Assembly: GCA_014218235.1 (NCBI GenBank)
Contig: CM024764.1
Coordinates: forward strand, 63,587,184-63,651,183
Reading direction: 5' to 3'
Origin: Colocasia esculenta
Taxonomy: Eukaryota; Streptophyta; Magnoliopsida; Alismatales; Araceae
DNA: 64,000 nt
The first letter of the stretch is position 1, and every line of letters starts with the position of its first letter. The position numbers and the translations under genes are program-made. Shown here in pieces: positions 35,047-46,639 of the stretch. The notes under the pieces were generated by a model, which was not told the DNA's origin, searched no databases, and saw only the letters and a list, made by a program, of their open reading frames with translations.

Positions 35047-35347
35047 GACGGGGATCGCCGTCGAGAGTGGGAGCACGAGGGAAGTGACGGGGATCGCCGT
35101 CGAGATCGGGAGCGCGAGGGAGGTGACGGGGATCGCCGTCGAGATCGGGAGCGCGAGGGAGGTGACGGGGATCGCCGTCGGAGACAGGAGCAGGAGGGGG
35201 GTGACGGGGATCGCCGTCGGAGACAGGAGCAGGAGGGGGGTGACGGGGATCGCCGTCGGAGACAGGAGCAGGAGGGGGTGACGGGGATCGCCGTCGGAGA
35301 CAGGAGCAGGAGGGGGTGACGGGGATCGCCGTCGGAGACAGGAGCAC
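35047..35347 (-). repeat. 39-bp minisatellite between protease and RT of element D
   Basis: Eight copies of a 39-bp unit (two of them 38 bp) around the core GACGGGGATCGCCGTCG. The first copies carry AGATCGGGAGCGCGAGGG, later ones GAGACAGGAGCAGGAGGG. Because 39 is a multiple of three, the array is open in all minus-strand frames and encodes Pro/Arg/Asp-rich 13-residue repeats. It sits just upstream of the RT ORF and downstream of the protease stop, the position of the Ogre intron. Confidence 0.9.
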
Positions 35348-35411
35348 ACATTTTTTTGTTATTTTGAATTTCCTCATTTTTTAAAGTAAATAAAAAATAA
35401 AAAAAAACACA

Positions 35412-37133
35412 TTAGACTAAATGGTTTGGGGAAAAGGAAAGGACCGAACCATTAAAAAGAATGATGGAGCGGGGTGAAGGACGAGCGAATGCCTCAATGG
35501 CGTCGGGCGAGATTTGGACGATGAAGGGGAGAGGCAAGGGAACGAAGCTAACATTAAACTCAAGCACGGATGTGATAAAATGAGTAGGAGGCCGGGAGAG
35601 CCCTGGCCAGAACTCCTGCATAAAGAGGGGCAAATGAACTGACTGATCTTCCTCACCAAACCCAGGCAACTGTCGCCTGGCGGTGGTTGTTGGTACTGAT
35701 AAAACTGCTACCTGCGGTTCGTCCTCTCCATTGAATAATCCATTGACCGCAGAAACAGGGTCTTCTGATTCCAGCTCTTCTTCCTCAGCTTCTGACCTTT
35801 CGAGCAACAGACTGACTGATGAGATGATATCATCTTGATCTGGATCTTCAGTATCTTCCTCAGCTTTCTTCTTCTTGTTGGGTCGCTGCTCCTCTAAAGC
35901 TTGATAGTCCGATCTTGGTGCTTCCATGATGGTGTTATATCCGGGCTGAATGGGCCCTCGGACAAAATGCTCGTATAAGGACCAAGTGAGCGATCCCTGG
36001 TCTGAATGTGGAGGAGATGAGAAAGCAGCCCATTCTGAATATCCAAGGCCACGCTTCGTGAATTTCTTAGCAGTGGCGACAGTCTTTGTTTGCCCCTGGA
36101 GGTGGGCACCCAGGCCTTTTCCTGACTGATAACCCAGTCTGAACATGATGTCCCACCCCTTTGTATTCTTGCTCACATCCTTCCTGACTGCCATCATAGG
36201 AGGAGACCCAATTGGGCGATTTGAAGAGAAAGTATAGGCCCAAGTGTAGTTAACATCAAGCACTGAGATTATGGGCTTATTGGACGGCCATACTGATGGC
36301 AGTACTCTCTCAACGGCTTCGACGGTATGCGTTGTGGTCACACTCTTGACCTTGACTATCCTTCCTTGAAAAGGGAATTTTAGGCACTGATGTGCTGTAG
36401 AGGGTACCGCCCCTAATGATTCGATCCACGGGCGCCCTAGAATGGCTTTGTAGGTGTGATCAATGTTCAGCACATAGAACTCCACGGACATGACGAGAGG
36501 GCCTAATTCAGCTTGCAAAGTGATGACCCCGTGACAGGCACGTCGTGAATTGTCATATGCAGCAATAGTGGTAGGCGTGGGCTGCAATTGACGTTCCGAT
36601 ATGTTGCAAGCTCTAAGAGTGCTTAGTGGACACACATTAATGGAAGCTCCTGTGTCCACCAGAGCCGCATCGACCGCCACTTTATTTATGGTGAGTGTCA
36701 CACACAGAGGCATTTTTCTGGCCTCGGGGGCAGCCAACTCACCATCAGAAAAGGTAATAGTGGGTCCTCTGTTCACTATGGAGAGCACTGAGGGCAGGTT
36801 GTCTGGATTCATGTCCTCGCTGACCATGACTCTCTGTAAGAAAGTTCTGAGAGCGTCTTGATGAGTCTGTGACCTCTTGATGAGCTCCAATATGGAGATC
36901 TTGGCGGGAGTTTGATCGAGGTGCTTTAAGATGTCATATTGGGTTCCCGGTGCCGGATCAATCTCTTCTGTATCTTGTTGCTGCTGACTGTTGGCTTGTT
37001 GACCTGGCATTGGCATGGATGTGTTAGGATACATCCGATGAAACATTCGCCCGCTCCGGAGGGCAAGGTTATGGTGGAGTGGAGAGGCTGCGGTGTCGAG
37101 GATAGAGGGGTTGGCTAGTAGAGGTGTTGGCAT
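35412..37133 (-). pseudogene. pro: Aspartic protease and G-patch region of element D
   Basis: 573 codons. The retroviral-type aspartic protease motif ALVDTGASINV lies near residue 160, with ILGRPWI near residue 230 as the second conserved loop. A G-patch (FRLGYQSGKGLGAHLQGQ) lies near residue 332, a glycine-rich RNA-binding module reported after protease in Ogre/Tat elements. A Lys- then Glu/Asp-rich region follows. The protease would process Gag-Pol. The frame joins gag through a one-base shift near 37130. After the stop comes an AT-rich stretch and the 39-bp minisatellite. Whether a spliced intron links it to RT, as in Ogre, cannot be decided here. Confidence 0.82.
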
Positions 37134-39351
37134 AGGGGTGTTATTTGGTGGAGGGATGATGGTGAGGTGACGGGGAAATAGGATGGTGAGGTGATGGTGG
37201 CAACATGGGGTGTAAGGGAAGGAGGCGTGGTGGATGCAGGTGCGGGAATAGTGGGCGTGACGTGAGAAATGGCCAGGAGTTGGCCTACCTCATGATCGTC
37301 ATCGAAGACCCACTGGGCTTCTGGTGGTGCATGGTGGACAACGGGGTTAACATGCGCAGGCGGAGGCGGCGGAATTGGTTGAGGGTTCGGAGCGGGTTGG
37401 TGTTGTGGCATGGGATTACGGACTATGCCCAGGTCATTCGCCGGCTGCTGCGGCTGCTGCTGTTGCTGCTGTTGCTGGTGTTGCTGGTATTGCTGCTGGA
37501 AGGGCTGGTATTGCTGTTGCTGTTGCTGTTGTTGTTGCTGCTGCGGCTGCTGTCGCCTCTGTTGCTGCTGCTGTTGCCTCTGGCCTTGCTGGTCCCTCAG
37601 AGTTTGGATCAACCTTTTCATTTCTGCCCAATCAATCTGATTCTGCTCATGGAGATCGTATATCATGTCCCGAATTGGAAGCAATCAGACACATTGTGGC
37701 CCGGATGACGATGATAGACGCAATACTTTGTTTGATCGGCCGCCATATTCCAGTTCGCCTTCTCAGGAGGGAGTCTTAAAGCGTTTAGGGACATGAGGGC
37801 TGCAAAGACATCAGCTAGAGATTCAGGCAATGGAGGGTATTGGGTTCTCTTGGGCCCATTGGGTTTCCTGGGTGCATAGCCATTTTGTGGTGGAGGGACT
37901 TGGGAGTATTGGCGCTGGTCTTGAGGAGGATTTTGTCCTTGGGGAGGTGGCTGCCTATTGTTGTTATTGTTCCAAGGCTGTTGGGCTTGTTGGGTATAGG
38001 GGGACCTACCTACTGGGCCTTGAGGGTTGCTAACGGCACCTACTTGTTCATTGGTCTGGATCCCCTCGGTGACTGGGCCTTGCGGCTTCTTGGCATAACG
38101 GGCCTTGGGGGTCTCAAACATGGAATGTATGGGCGAGTCCTTAAGTTGGGTTTGGATGAAACGGGCTCGGCTATACAATTGGTGCATGGTAGAGATGTCG
38201 TTCATGGCCAAAATAGCTCGGTAGGTGGGTGTGGCATTAGAGATCAACAGCTTTATCTTCTCCTCCTCAGGCATTGGACACCGGACCTTGGCGGCCAATG
38301 AGCGCCACCGGTCGGCATAGGTGGAGAAATCTTCTTCTGGCTTCATCTTCTCGGCCACTAAATCCACAAAAGAGTATTCGGGTCCCACCCGATCCTGAAA
38401 CTGCTGCAGAAATCTTTCTTGGACGATTTGGAAGTCCTCGGCTTCCTCGGGAGGCAAAGAATAGAACCATTCCAAGGCCGGACCATCTAATGATTTTCTG
38501 AACAGATATGCCATGAGATGGCGGTCATACTTGTGCGGCGCCGATTCATAGACGAAGTCCTTCAGGTGAACATAGGGGTCCCCTACCCCAGAGTATCGAC
38601 GATATACAGGGAGTTCGGACTGGGGAGGCACCCGGAGGTATTGGAAGGACGGGAGGGCAATGTCAGCTACCTTCCGAGGATCAATTTGCCTCCGGAGGTC
38701 ATGAAGCTCCTTCTTCATACTTGTCCACTCCGCCAAGAAATCGGAAGGGGATTGGATCTGATGCGTGGGGACAAGGGAGCGTGGTTGCTCAAAGGAATGA
38801 GACCTCTCGCGAGGGAGCGGAGCTGGCTCGGCCGTATAATATGTAGTGGGAGGAGACCGAGGCCGAACCTCTCGTGGGGGGAGGTAGCTTGGTTCTGAAA
38901 AGTGAATGGCTCGAGGGCGGAGAGGCGTAGGGTCTGCCCCAGACGAAGAAAGGTGGGGGGCTGAAGCGACGCGGACGGAGGACTCCGCCGGTCGGGCTGG
39001 GTTCTGACCCCGGGGAGATAAAGGTTGTTTCCCCTTGGCAGCAGCTATGAACTCTCGGACCTGGTCCGGAGTGAGGTGAGGAAGGAGCTGGCTGAATTGG
39101 GAGTGAGGGTCATCATCCCCAGGAGGGGAAGGAGGACGGGATTGGATCCCAGAAATAGAGGGAGGCTGGATATGCCCCGGGAGAGTGGCCATGGAAGGTT
39201 GGGCCACTTCCTCGAGCAAACCAAGGGGTAGGGCATCGTTGGCAAGGACACGAAATTGGTCCATGTCGAAGAGGGGATTATGATACAGCACGAGGGTTGG
39301 AGGGGACTGACTCGGTCTCCCTAGACAATGACGCATACACCCTCCAACCAA
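37134..39351 (-). pseudogene. gag: Gag of element D with zinc knuckle and polyglutamine tract
   Basis: The frame 39351-37663 contains a Pro-rich N-terminus and the Ty3 gag core (YRRYSGVGDPYVHLKDF... ALEWFYSLPPEEAEDF, about residues 250-330). A Gln/Asn-rich stretch and the single knuckle YCVYHRHPGHNVSDC follow. A one-base deletion near 37668 moves the frame. It continues to about 37134 with a Gln-rich tract (about 37600-37430, CAG/CAA codons) and a Pro-rich end. The first in-frame ATG is about 39267 (MDQFRVLAND); the codons before it may not be translated. Product: capsid and nucleocapsid. Confidence 0.85.
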
Positions 39352-40442
39352 TTTGGGGGGGACACCTAAACTCTAGCACAACAAGAAAGACAGAGAGGAG
39401 AAGGGGGATCAAAGCACTCAAGTTGTCATGCTTACAACGCAAATTTCTTAAGATTCGAACTTGACCTTTTAAGTGAATTGATTAAGGAGATGTCACTCGG
39501 TCATGCGGTCCCTGATAGGAATGGACTCAAGTGCTTCGGTGTGACTAAGGGTGGTACACACTCACGCGGGGGGTGGCTTAAACTAAGGATACAGCGGGTA
39601 CAACCAGCCCGGCGAACCGCAACGTGCGTACGGCCACGGGGACTTACGGAGGTCCTCGGAAGGCGGGCCCGAGTCAGCCTACGAGTGCTCGTAGGTGAGA
39701 GGACTCACTCAACCAAGGGGGAATCTGACCAAATGGGATGAACAGCGTATGCACGGGACTAAATGTATGCAAGCATGGAGATGAGGAGCAAACAGGGTGA
39801 CAATAGAAGTCCTCGGGCAGAGTCGCGACGGCCAGATACGTCGCGACCCTATCGCGACAGAGCGGACTGCCGCGATAAAGACAGAGGCCCGAGAACGCAC
39901 TGAGCCACCAACCCAATTCAAACAAACTATCCTACCAAACTAAGGAACATCAAGAGAAACTATAATGATACAACATGAATCAGGGAGCAGACAGAAACTG
40001 ATACCCGGGTGAAAGCAATAACACACAAAGCAAACCTGTTAACGCGTCGTCTGTCCCAACCGCGACCTTGTCGCGTCCGCTTCACCGACCGCGACATGAA
40101 CTGAAAACTTACAGATGAAACTAAACGGAAAATCCGAACCCTAACAGGATACTATCGGGCAGAAACGCGAGCAAACATGATCTAGGCACTATAAGAAAGA
40201 CGCATGATCTCATGGGCATCGAACAAAGAGGACATAGGGAATAGGAAGCACCAACCTGATGACGCGTCCCTGTCCTGCGACGCGACACTGTCGCGACACC
40301 GCGATCGGTCGCGATAATGACAGAGCAGGAGAAAAGACAGGGAGTGAAGAACAAAGCCCTAACAAGACACTATAACGATACACAAACAAGGAAACATGGC
40401 AAGCAATCAATCAAAATCTACGAGGGTGGCAATGAAGGTCCC
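39352..40442 (-). other. Leader of element D between PBS and gag, with GTCGCGAC clusters
   Basis: 1.1 kb of untranslated leader. CG-rich GTCGCGAC-like words occur at about 39820-39880, 40045-40100 and 40260-40320. No gene-like ORF is seen. A long leader is usual in Ogre-type elements. Confidence 0.6.
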
Positions 40443-40460
40443 ACCGTGATCGCCAAAAGG
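40443..40460 (-). other. Primer-binding site of element D
   Basis: Minus strand just after the LTR reads CCTTTTGGCGATCACGGTGG. It is comparable with the TTTGGCGCC... primer site of E; the exact tRNA is not identified. Confidence 0.6.
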
Positions 40461-41880
40461 TGTAATCACAGGGATTGGCTTCCCCTCGACACGGACATGG
40501 ATATCAAATATGATAGCATGAAAAATAGGATGTGATCGCCACCTAGGTAAGTTGCCTAATGATGTGAAAAGACAATGGCTAACTTAAACTAGGAAAAGGA
40601 AGAGAACAGGAAGACTGACCTGGTGTCGCGGTCGTCATGGCCGCCGCGTCTCTGCTATCGCGTCAGTAGGGATCGACGCGTCTTTGTCGCGTCACCCGAG
40701 GCCGTCGCGTTCTCTGAATGCAGGAGATTTGTTGTTGTGACCTTCTTCTAGTCCTCCAGCCGGCCAGAGCACCAGAGCTCCTCGTAGACGTTGCTTGCTT
40801 GCCTGCCAATCAAAAGAAAACACAAAGAAAAGACCCTATTAGAACATGTAAAGCGTAATATCTATTCTAAAAGACGAAATGAGATGGGAGATCATGGTGG
40901 GAACGCACCTGGGGTGGTTTTAAACCCCTGTGGGTGTGGGAAAACGTGGGTGGATGATAAATGTGCTCTATTTAAAAAGAACATAAAAATGCATGTAGAA
41001 ATAGGGAAAAGGGAGAGAAGAGAGGATGAGCCCCATTAGGGCGACTTCCTGGCGTGGATGCAGCTCCAATGATGTGCCAAGAGGTCCAGGAGATTGCTGA
41101 AGTCGCCCTCTTCACGTTCCTTGCTCCATTAATGGTGAAATGAGTGAGTTGTGAGGAGTGAAAAGTGAAGGGAAATGAGTGGAATGAATGGCTGCGTGGC
41201 TAAGTCTTGTTCAGAGGAAATTTTGGCAGCCCTTCGGGGTGATCATGAGGCTCTGCCCGTCCATGAGGAGGGGGGCTTATATAGAGCTCGGAGTGAGAAA
41301 ATTGGATATTATCTCCTCAAAAGATGTGGAAATTAAAAAAAGGGATAAAGCTCTATCAAAATCGGATGTAGAGTCCTTAGGGGAGCTTAGGAGAGTCCCT
41401 AGGGCCGAAAAAGTGCTCAAGGGGTCGGGATAAACCTCTTGGACCAAGTCAAGGTGCATGGGAGGATAAATAGGATATGGTTATAGAGGCCAGAGATCTC
41501 GGTCCTTGTCGCGTCAGATCGCGGGGTCGCGACTAGAGACGCGACGGTGCGGGGGGTCGCGACAGCATTGCCTATGTGCATGGATAATACATAGGCTGTC
41601 GCGGCAGCCTAACCCGTCGCGACTAGAGTCGCGGCGCCTCGATGCGTCACGACAAGGAATCCGAATTATTTTGGATTATTCTCTTTAACCATATGATAAA
41701 TAGAGTCACATCCTCTAAGGACTCTTTCGAGTGATTGATTTCGGGATTTCAAGGCATTTTTAATGGATTAATGGGCTCAAATCAAGGCAAATGATGGGCT
41801 CAAGGTGAGTGACCAATTAGGGGCCCACTAAGATAGCAAGAAATGTGGTTCAACCCATTAGTCATAATCGGGTGTCTACA
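40461..41880 (-). repeat. 5' LTR of element D
   Basis: 1,420 bp, nearly identical to 22286-23711 (about 16 substitutions and a few short indels by eye). In element sense, GTCGCGAC clusters lie upstream (about 41660-41508) and downstream (about 40710-40620) of a TATATAAG box at 41283-41276. This is the promoter for gag-pol. Confidence 0.92.
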
Positions 41881-43772
41881 CATGGAAGTCCTACATCCAG
41901 TCCTCAAGCCAACCACTTGAGATTTCCACTATCTGCCAACGAATTGGCCTTCTCTCACCCTTGAGAGGAAATACAATCCCACTTGCTCCCAAGCAAGTCT
42001 TCCCTAAACAGGGGTACTAGACTGCCTTACACAAGGCCTTCTCTACACAGGAGGGGAAATGCAGAAATGACCTTCTGCAGAAATTACACAGGAAAACAAT
42101 AATAAGACACTTGTGTGTTTGCCTCAAAGCTGAGCACCAACACACATTGAATTCAGAAGGACTTTAATAGATCAGAAATGAGACTCAAATCCTATCTGAA
42201 TGAGCATGGTGGACTTCAGAGAATAAGAAACTTAGAGAGCTTGAGAGATTTCTGCTGAAAAGAAAAAAGCTCTTCACTTTTTGCTTGGAAGAAAACTTGA
42301 GTGATTTCTGGCTCAAGGGAATTCGAAGTGTGAAGCTCACTGAAGTTGCAAACACTTGTGTTGCTTCTCTTGTTCTTCTGTTCTCTTTCAAACTTCAGCT
42401 TCTTTTAAATAGCTTCAGAATATAGCCGTTTGAAAGATGGCCGTTGGAATTTGCCTATTTGAAGAGAGCTCTAGGATCCTTTGGATTTTGCAAGGCTTGT
42501 TGTCCATGGGTCCTTCTGTCTTGCTTCTTTCCAATGTCTTCAGACGAGGGTTGTAGCTTCACAACTAGAGGATCAACTTCTCATTAAATGGACTGTGAAG
42601 ATAGCATGCTAAAAACGTGCTTCAATAAATGTCTGTAGGAAAGACAAGATAAAAGGAAGAGTATCTCCATACCTCTGAGGTAGGTGAGTCAGAGAGAAAA
42701 AGAAAAAGGCATGAAAACCTCGTATAGGCATACTTTTCAGATAGAAAGAAGGACAGACAGTTGTGCTAAGAAGGTAAGGTATGGGTCTGACAATGGTAGG
42801 TGAGCCTCTGTCAGATGTCATGCGCCTGAAATGTAATAAATGCACTATCTCTTATGTATCCACAAAATCCGGATCATTTTCATGAAACAAACAGCTCAGT
42901 TTGAATAAAGAGTTGCAGAAATAATCTAAACATTTTTGGATGAATAGTTTAAGTATAATATGTCTTATCTTGTCAGAATAATAATAATAAAATAATGACA
43001 TTTTGATGGATCAGCAAAATATTTGATCATTGAAAAGTTTATTAGAAATAATGTCAAAAAATGATTAGGAAACAAGATTACACTAATTGTTGAACTGGAA
43101 GGTTCAGAGAAACACAGTACAGAACTGACAGTGATGTCGGATACAAAGGAATATGCAATTCGACTATGGAAGTTGAAGAATGATTCGACTTCAATAGATA
43201 TTATACTAGAATACAAGTCGGGAATGAAAAGAATGATTCGACTTCTGAGAAAGATTATAATCCGAATATAGAAGTCGAAGTTGAAAATAGAATAATTCGA
43301 CTATTGTGGAAGTTAGAATTTTTCTGAAGAAATGAAGGCAATTCAAATTTAGCAGTCGGATACTAAGGACTTAAAGTTCTGAAGCATTCAACTGTAGAAG
43401 TCGAAGTTGATAGTCAGATTATGTAGTTATCTTTATGAAGTATTCGACTGTATAAGTTGGAGTTGACAGTCGAATTATGAATATTGGTGTGGACTTAGAA
43501 AAAATCCTGAGTGGTTTTTAACTTCGATTCTAAAGGAGTCGGAGTTAGCAGTCGAAGTCTCAACTCGGATACAGTATGGCATTGGGAGAGTCTGTGGACT
43601 TAGAAAAATCTTGAGATGGAGTTTGTCACACTATTATATGTATATATATTTGTGATATGTAATTGATATATTTACTCTGTAGAAAGTCTATTTAAAAGTT
43701 TTGTCATAGCAAAAACATGATATATGCTAAGTCTACAAAATCTTAGATTTTCTTAGGGGTAGTTGCTCAACA

Positions 43773-43828
43773 GAAGAGGCATCGAAGGAGTCCGAAGAAC
43801 TAGAGGAAGAGGTAGAGGTAGAGCCCAT
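43773..43828 (-). pseudogene. Antisense gene of element A, first codons of exon 1
   Basis: ATG at 43828 followed by a Ser/Thr-rich leader like that at the start of E's antisense gene. The frame is cut at 43773 by solo LTR C and continues at 22077. Confidence 0.72.
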
Positions 43829-43990
43829 GGCTTACCTCTCAAAGGTGCGATCGGAGGAAAAATGCAGGGGGAGCTCGGCAGAGAAGATGGCCCGAGCAAA
43901 GCGATTGAAGCTCTAGTGCTCGGATGGACGGAAGGTCGGCATAGCAAGAACTCGCGCGCGAATGTAAGGTCCCTTTCGGCACTAGCCACA

Positions 43991-44071
43991 CTATTTATAG
44001 GGCTAGGAAACTGCTTTGATCCAACGGTCGCAGCTTATCGTCTCCTTTGAGCGTTCGGATTGGCCCACGTG
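43991..44071 (-). promoter_or_regulatory. Antisense promoter of element A: TATA box and G-box
   Basis: Minus-strand CTATAAATAG at 44000-43991 lies 163 bp upstream of the antisense ATG. A CACGTG G-box at 44066-44071 lies a further 66 bp upstream. E has the same two motifs in the same order before its antisense gene (54808-54817 and 54875-54880). Confidence 0.65.
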
Positions 44072-44439
44072 TCGCCACCACATAGGTCCGCAAACCCATG
44101 CGAGGATTCCAACCAGGATCGATCAGAATAGAAGTGGTACTGCTCGAAAATTGGGGCATCGACGTGATCGCCTGTCACTTCATCTGACGCCATGACAGAC
44201 CATAATTGCGGTCGAAAGTCGAGGCACCGCGTCGCTTCACCTGCTGTCAGAAAGGGGTTAGAAGCCCCATCAATGTTGTCGCCGCCATGCTCCGTAGCAA
44301 CACTGACACATCAGTCGCGAGAGTACAATTGACAGAAGATCATTCAGGGCCATGTGGCCTCCAGTTTGATATCTGTAGAAGGATTATACATCTTCATCTC
44401 GGCCCGTCGAGACTCCCCGAGAAGAAGCTGGGGGGCCAA
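44072..44439 (+). other. Region between the antisense promoter and the LTR of element A, ending in a PPT
   Basis: No gene-like ORF is present. The last bases AAGAAGCTGGGGGGCCAA (ending 44439) form a polypurine tract against the LTR start. Confidence 0.6.
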
Positions 44440-45146
44440 TGTTATGGGTAGCTCCTCAGCTGCTCAGCTTAACTAGACCTCGTCCGCCGAGCAGACTCGA
44501 GACCGACGACCAGGTTGGACTGAGCCAGGCATAGCTTGGGGAAGTCAAGGATGGCACCACGTGCGAACCCAAGCTGCACGTCTTCTGAACCAAATTGCGG
44601 AAACCTTTGTCTCGACCTCAGACGCGGCATTAGCATAATCATAAGGCTTTCCAAAACATGGTTCACATGACAACTAATGGAGCTGTTCGTGGAGGGAAAG
44701 ATCCTAAGATCATGCTCCCATTAAGATCACAGTCAGCGTGAGTTGGTTGGCCGTTTATAGCAGGGGTCGGTTTAGCTGGCCTGCAGGCTATAATCCCAAT
44801 TCGCGACCATCAAGGGCATATCTTTAGCAGGATTTCCAGGATCACTCTGCGAAAATCCCTTTCAGGCAACCCCTATAAAAATGAATGAACATTCTTCATC
44901 CAGAGGTACGCAATCTCAAAAACACCAAACTCTTGTCTCTTAGCTCCCGAGCTGACTTGATCGTCGAAGTGCCTACCCACCGAGGAGCCTTGGTAGTCTT
45001 GCAGGTCAGAAGCTCGACTACGACTGCCTCGTCACTGCGCCATCTTCTCTTGGGTCTACTCGGCTTGAGCTGACCCCGTTGCTCCAGCAGCAACATGTAC
45101 ATATAAAATTTTGGAAATACGTGCATGGGACATTCAAGCTACAACA
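44440..45146 (+). repeat. 3' LTR of element A
   Basis: 707 bp, TGTTATGGG...GCTACAACA, with TATAAAA at 44874-44880. Its last part resembles E's LTR (ACTTGATCGTCGAAGTG... CACCGAGGAG versus ACTTGATCGTCGGAGTG... CACCGAGGAG), confirming kinship. No matching 5' LTR is in the window, so age and TSD cannot be checked. Confidence 0.8.
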
Positions 45147-45710
45147 TTTTGGCTCCCTGATCAGGCCGCTAAATTGGTTGTCTCTGCCTAGCTGGCTTCA
45201 GTGAAATGCCAAATGGAGGGGAGAGGGGAAAGAAAAGGGGAGATGTGGGGTATGGTATGGAGGGGATACACAACGACCTAGCTATCATTCACCGACTCGC
45301 CGGCGATGGTGATCGACTGATGGTGGTCGGCCGATAGGAGCTGGCAACAGCATGGCTGCAAGTGATGGGCGATTGTGATGGTCGGGTCGGGATAGTCATC
45401 TGCGGTTTATGTTAGTGCAGTACTACGATTTTTTATTACACTTTTTATCATTCTAATTTTATGATTATTATAAGATTACATGTTGAAGGTAAATAGTATG
45501 AATTTTGTAATTAAAATAAGAGCTGACAAAAAATATATATATATAACACTGACATAAGTAGTGTTAGGTGGTAGTTGCGAGGAACAAAGTGTGACCGGTG
45601 GTTGCCCAATCTTCGTTGATATGTCCATTAAGTTGAGCCCAATAAATTTACTAGGCTCAACATAGCAGAAGCCCCCTGAGAGAAGAAAAGATATTCAAAG
45701 TGTAGCGACC
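45147..45710. other. Unassigned stretch between element A and LTR F
   Basis: 564 bp, moderately AT-rich, with a TA microsatellite near 45534. Its first bases, TTTTGGCTCCCTGATCAGG, resemble a primer-binding site directly after the LTR, but nothing that follows looks like gag. No gene or repeat family recognised. Confidence 0.5.
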
Positions 45711-46205
45711 CTAGATATTTATGTCCAATAAGGCTCCATATCCAGTTCGCCTCTCGCGATCGGACCGAAGTCTCGCAAGGGATCACTCACACAAGTGTCC
45801 AGTGAGAATATAAAAGACAACCACAAGAGTATAATATACAAGAAAGTATATGTATCTATACTCATTTACCAGAATTTACAATGTCACAATACATTATTAC
45901 ATATCCAAGAGAAAAATACAACTATCTAGGGCATACCCCGAGAGAGCAAAGCTCACACTAAACACAACTACAACTCAACTGCTGGTGGTATAAGTCTGCC
46001 ATAACGTTACTCCAAACCCACGACAAACCCTGAAAGGAACTGTAAGGGAGTGAGCCTCAACAAGTCACAGGCTCAGCAGAGACCTCCCAAAACAACAATA
46101 AACCAACAACAGAAAGAAGGAACCAAGTCCTCAACTCCTAAGGGTCTCACTGGCAACACTAACTGAAGCACTACGGAAGTAAAACATGCTAACCACAAAC
46201 ATAAC
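45711..46205 (-). repeat. LTR F, fragment left of element E
   Basis: Begins TGTAGCGACCC and is the reverse complement of the distal part of the G2-type LTR: the text around GAGTGAGCCTCAACAAGTCAC near 46050 matches, inverted, TTGTTGAGGCTCACTCC near 63780. It is cut by element E at 46205 (TSD ATAAC) and continues at 55768. Confidence 0.75.
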
Positions 46206-46608
46206 TGATACGGTCGTCGTCAGCCGACAAATTGGGTCGACGAGATCAAGGATCGGCCATACCGACGATCCGACAATTAAGTTGTCGGAAGTCGTCGGCA
46301 CAGGTTAGTCCATCACTGCGAAGAACTAATTCAAATAAGCACTAAGTCCGGGCGTCCCCAGCCGGCGCCAGGTCACGCTTACCCTAGGTACAGACGAGCC
46401 CCGTAAATCACGACCCCCAGCTGGCCCATACCCGCTTTAGGCAAGCGGCTGTCAAGGCAGGACTCTCCCTGTCCAGCTGGCGAGGGTTCCCTGATTAGCG
46501 CCCCTGCCTCACGGAGGCTCGTCCGCCACCTTCCTTGTCTGTCCAAAGGACCAGGCCCTTATAAAAAGGATAGAGACCCACAAGGAAAAGGTACGCTATT
46601 CGTAGCAC

Positions 46609-46639
<31 letters not shown>

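Larger units (their letters stand above)
22286..41880 (-). mobile_element. Giant Ogre/Tat-like Ty3 element D (19.6 kb) with antisense cargo genes
   Basis: Two 1.4-kb LTRs with perfect 5-bp TSD CATGG (22281-22285, 41881-41885). Read on the minus strand the order is LTR, PBS, a 1.1-kb leader, gag, protease with G-patch, RT-RNaseH-second RNaseH, integrase, a 1.3-kb spacer, then two genes on the opposite strand (29810 back to 25090), PPT and LTR. Size, protease/RT split, G-patch and second RNase H point to the Ogre branch of Tat. The LTR pair differs at about 16 positions by eye, nearly all transitions, so it is fairly recent. At least six one-base frameshifts and some nonsense codons suggest this copy is not autonomous; assembly homopolymer errors could account for some. 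Confidence 0.9.
22078..43772 (-). mobile_element. Solo Sirevirus LTR C, itself split by element D
   Basis: The LTR consists of 22078-22285 and 41886-43772 (about 2.1 kb) once D and one of its TSD copies are removed. It ends in TGTTGG on the left and CTCAACA on the right, with perfect TSD GAAGA (22073-22077 and 43773-43777). It carries the AGAGGGGGGG...TGAATAGG motif near 22113 and the CTAGTTCGG(C/A)CC text shared with LTR H (near 61188). No internal region is present, so it is a product of LTR-LTR recombination. A degenerate array of AAGTCGAA/TTCGACT words lies at about 43140-43560. Confidence 0.85.
14400..45146 (+). mobile_element. Tat-type Ty3/gypsy element A, 5'-truncated and multiply interrupted
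   Basis: Element A is present in pieces: 14400-17358, 19428-22077 and 43773-45146. The gaps are a solo LTR (17359-19427) and the nest 22078-43772. Its 5' LTR, gag and most of protease are absent. What remains is the RT-RNaseH-integrase region, a tandem repeat block, an antisense gene, a PPT and one LTR. It is a diverged sister of intact element E, with the same order of parts and related repeats. The left junction has no TSD and reflects a deletion or rearrangement; its exact base is uncertain by about 15 bp. Confidence 0.82.

Noticed and set aside
34358..35281. 307-codon plus-strand ORF with repeated GDRSRRGVTGIAV-like units
   Set aside because: It is the reverse of the RT linker and the 39-bp minisatellite; it stays open because the repeat length is a multiple of three.
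37205..37779. Leu-, Cys- and Ala-rich plus-strand ORFs
   Set aside because: They are antisense readings of the CAG/CAA polyglutamine tract of D's Gag.
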